Source: an uncultured Streptococcus sp. (GTDB taxonomy: Bacteria > Bacillota > Bacilli > Lactobacillales > Streptococcaceae). Taken from it: a stretch of DNA of 8,268 nucleotides. How positions within the stretch are numbered: the stretch's first letter is position 1; every line of letters begins with the position of its first letter. The stretch is taken from the NCBI GenBank assembly GCA_902479835.1, contig CABSQC010000038.1, positions 1 to 8,268 on the forward strand. Direction: 5' to 3'. Below the pieces are notes generated by a model. That model saw only the letters and a list, made by a program, of their open reading frames with translations, made no database searches and was not told the DNA's origin. A program made the position numbers and the translations under genes. Positions 6,927 to 8,268 of the stretch are shown here, piece by piece.

Positions 6927-6959
6927 AGAGCCGATCCCTCAAGACCAGCTCTCGGTCTT
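6927..6959 (-). other. Alternative stem-loops in the arcA-arcB spacer
   Basis: AAGACC (6941-6946) and GGTCTT (6954-6959) form a perfect 6-bp stem with a seven-base loop, starting six bases after the arcA stop in the transcript. AGAGC (6927-6931) can pair instead with GCTCT (6948-6952), which sits in the first hairpin's loop region, so the two folds compete. No long U-tract follows, so full termination is unlikely. An mRNA-stability or processing role is plausible but inferred. Confidence 0.45.
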
Positions 6960-6964
6960 CTACA

Positions 6965-8194
6965 TTAGATTTCTTCACGTTCAAATGGCATTGACATACA
7001 ACGAGGTCCACCACGACCGCGAACCAATTCACTTCCGCGGATCTTGATCAAACGAAGCCCGTATTCTTCTAATTTCTTGTTCGTAACAGTGTTACGGTCG
7101 TATACGACTACCACACCAGGTGCGATTGTAAGAGTATTTGAACCGTCGTTCCATTGTTCACGAGCAGCAGCAACCACATTGCCATCGCCACAAGGGATCA
7201 ATGTAACTTTTTCAACACCAAGGTTTTCAGCAAGCAATTCAGCCAAATCACCTTTTTCTTCAACAATCTTCAATGCTTCATTTTCATAGGTTACAGAGAA
7301 GACGCGAAGGTTCCCTTGGATTTCTGGGTGGATTGTGAATTTATCGTAGTCCACCATTGTGAATACTGTATCCAAGTGCATGAATTTACGGTTGTTCGCA
7401 AATTCGAAGGCCAATACTTTCTTGAAGCCAACGTTCTTCTTGAAGATGTTTACCAACAATTTTTCGATTGATGCAGCATCTGTACGTTGTGAGATACCAA
7501 CTGCCAATACATCTTTAGAAAGCACCAACTCATCTCCACCTTCGATACGAGTATCTTCTTCACGGTTGTAGACAAGTTCAACTTTTCCACCATAAACTGG
7601 GTGGTATTTGAAGATGTATTTACCATACAAAGTTTCACGGTTACGTGTATCAGCATACATGTGGTTCAATGATACTGCATTCCCAATTGTAGCAAATGGG
7701 TCACGTGTGAAGTACAAGTTTGGCATTGGATCAATCGCAAATGGGTAGTCAGATTCGACAAGGTCTGTCAAGCCTTTGTCAGCTTCAGGAATTTCTGGAA
7801 GCTCAGCTTTTTGGAAACCAGCCATTGTTTTTTCAACCAATTCTTGGTTGTCTTCAATACCACGAAGGATTTCGCGAATAGCGTTTTTAGTTTGGCGTCC
7901 ACGAATGTTTGCTTCATCAAGATATTCTTCGATGAATTGTTCGCGAATTTCTGGAGTAGTCAATGACTCAGCTGCCAATTTTTCAAGATAAAGTACTTCG
8001 ATTCCTTCGTTACGAAGCGCTTGAGCAAAATTGTCGTGTTCTTTTTGTGCATCTTCCAAGAATGGAATATCATCAAAAAGAAGACGCTCTAGATAGTCAG
8101 GCATCAAGTTTTCCAACTCTTTACCTGGACGGTGCAACATTACTTTTTTCAGTTTTCCAATTTCTGAGAAAACGTGAATTGGTTTAGTTGACAT
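6965..8194 (-). CDS. arcA: Arginine deiminase
   Basis: ArcA hydrolyses arginine to citrulline and ammonia in the cytoplasm, the first ADI step and the first source of the pathway's acid-neutralising ammonia. The 409 residues match the streptococcal enzyme. Guanidino-modifying-enzyme motifs are in order: [12 protein letters not shown] (19-30), NLYFTRDPF (159-167, D165), [10 protein letters not shown] (216-225, E218), FMHLDTVFT (271-279, the catalytic H273) and the C-terminal loop [16 protein letters not shown] (392-407) with nucleophile C399. ATG 8194 is preceded by AAAGGAGG seven bases upstream. As first gene of the operon it carries the most biased codons, and hairpins after it suggest it is the most abundant message. 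Upstream regulatory DNA beyond the -10 is outside the window. In S. gordonii this promoter is known to respond to CcpA, a Crp/Fnr-type Flp protein and ArcR. Confidence 0.98.
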   Translation of the reverse strand: MSTKPIHVFSEIGKLKKVMLHRPGKELENLMPDYLERLLFDDIPFLEDAQKEHDNFAQALRNEGIEVLYLEKLAAESLTTPEIREQFIEEYLDEANIRGRQTKNAIREILRGIEDNQELVEKTMAGFQKAELPEIPEADKGLTDLVESDYPFAIDPMPNLYFTRDPFATIGNAVSLNHMYADTRNRETLYGKYIFKYHPVYGGKVELVYNREEDTRIEGGDELVLSKDVLAVGISQRTDAASIEKLLVNIFKKNVGFKKVLAFEFANNRKFMHLDTVFTMVDYDKFTIHPEIQGNLRVFSVTYENEALKIVEEKGDLAELLAENLGVEKVTLIPCGDGNVVAAAREQWNDGSNTLTIAPGVVVVYDRNTVTNKKLEEYGLRLIKIRGSELVRGRGGPRCMSMPFEREEI

Positions 8195-8201
8195 CTGTCA
8201 T

Positions 8202-8207
8202 CCTCCT
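8202..8207 (-). promoter_or_regulatory. Strong arcA ribosome binding site
   Basis: AGGAGG, extended by upstream A residues to AAAGGAGG, lies seven bases before ATG 8194, an optimal arrangement. An out-of-frame ATG at 8201-8199 abuts it directly and opens only five codons (MTDVN), so it should not compete. The site decides the arcA start. Confidence 0.85.
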
Positions 8208-8217
8208 TTTTTCTTTG

Positions 8218-8233
8218 AGCTTGTTCACAAGCT
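8218..8233. promoter_or_regulatory. Palindrome in the arcA leader (operator or 5' hairpin)
   Basis: AGCTTGT-TC-ACAAGCT is a perfect 7-bp inverted repeat. Read as GCTTG-N4-CAAGC it has the 5-4-5 geometry of Crp/Fnr-family sites, though not their TTGAT or TGTGA bases. As RNA it would fold into a 6-bp stem with a four-base loop near the mRNA 5' end. It lies downstream of the -10, so if protein-bound it would suit repression better than activation. Function is not established. Confidence 0.5.
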
Positions 8234-8246
8234 TATTACAATTGTT

Positions 8247-8252
8247 ATTATA
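8247..8252 (-). promoter_or_regulatory. -10 box of the arcA promoter
   Basis: TATAAT on the minus strand is a perfect -10, with transcription expected near 8240 and a leader of about 46 bases. The -35 would fall at about 8270-8275, just beyond the window, so the promoter cannot be fully judged. An 8-bp palindrome ACAATTGT (8238-8245) covers the predicted start point. Confidence 0.7.
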
Positions 8253-8268
8253 TCCTTTATTGTTACCG

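Noticed and set aside
7154..7471. 105-codon plus-strand open frame opposite arcA, and similar shorter ones across the arc genes
   Set aside because: These are shadows of the highly biased arcA codons; no initiation signals or recognisable protein features.
8184..8201. Five-codon upstream frame (MTDVN) overlapping the arcA start as a translational control
   Set aside because: Its ATG directly abuts the Shine-Dalgarno with no spacing, while the arcA ATG is optimally placed; most likely coincidence.
1..8268. Mobile elements, CRISPR arrays, tRNA/rRNA genes or a novel defence system
   Set aside because: Almost the whole window is accounted for by well-known metabolic genes, with spacers under 130 bases; no repeats, integrase or transposase remnants seen.

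Overview
The window is a chromosomal segment from a low-GC Gram-positive bacterium, almost certainly an oral-type Streptococcus (sanguinis/gordonii/parasanguinis/mitis neighbourhood; species not resolved). The reasons are the gene order queA-argR facing arcT-arcD-arcC-arcB-arcA, the protein sequences, strong AGGAGG-type ribosome binding sites and short AT-rich spacers. The centrepiece is a complete arginine deiminase (ADI) operon.

Layout. (1) 1-124: a divergent control region. A perfect consensus minus-strand promoter for a gene starting just off the left edge carries a TGGT-N4-ACCA operator in its spacer, as expected for NagR/GntR-HutC control of a nagB-like gene. An extended -10 fires rightward. 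(2) 125-1817, plus strand: a 56-residue two-helix membrane protein, queA (tRNA queuosine synthesis) and an ArgR-family arginine regulator. (3) 1816-1848: one 15-bp-stem bidirectional terminator that contains the stop codons of both converging genes. (4) 1847-8194, minus strand, in transcription order: arcA, arcB, arcC, arcD (YfcC-type arginine/ornithine antiporter) and arcT (M20 dipeptidase). (5) 8195-8268: arcA leader and -10 box. The -35 and any upstream activator sites lie beyond the right edge.

How it works together. ArcD imports arginine in exchange for ornithine. ArcA makes citrulline and ammonia, ArcB phosphorolyses citrulline to ornithine and carbamoyl phosphate, and ArcC converts carbamoyl phosphate and ADP to ATP, CO2 and ammonia. 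The result is one ATP and alkali per arginine. ArcT probably supplies amino acids from small peptides, and the adjacent ArgR-type protein is the likely arginine sensor. All catalytic motifs inspected are intact, and no gene is broken.

I found no mobile element, CRISPR array, RNA gene or wholly unknown system. The less ordinary content is in the spacers. There is a hairpin in each of the first three ADI intergenic gaps, and the one between arcB and arcC has the full form of an intrinsic terminator. There may be a secondary promoter before arcD, a palindrome in the arcA leader, and a possible leaderless start for the small membrane protein. No stretch over 300 bases lacks a gene.
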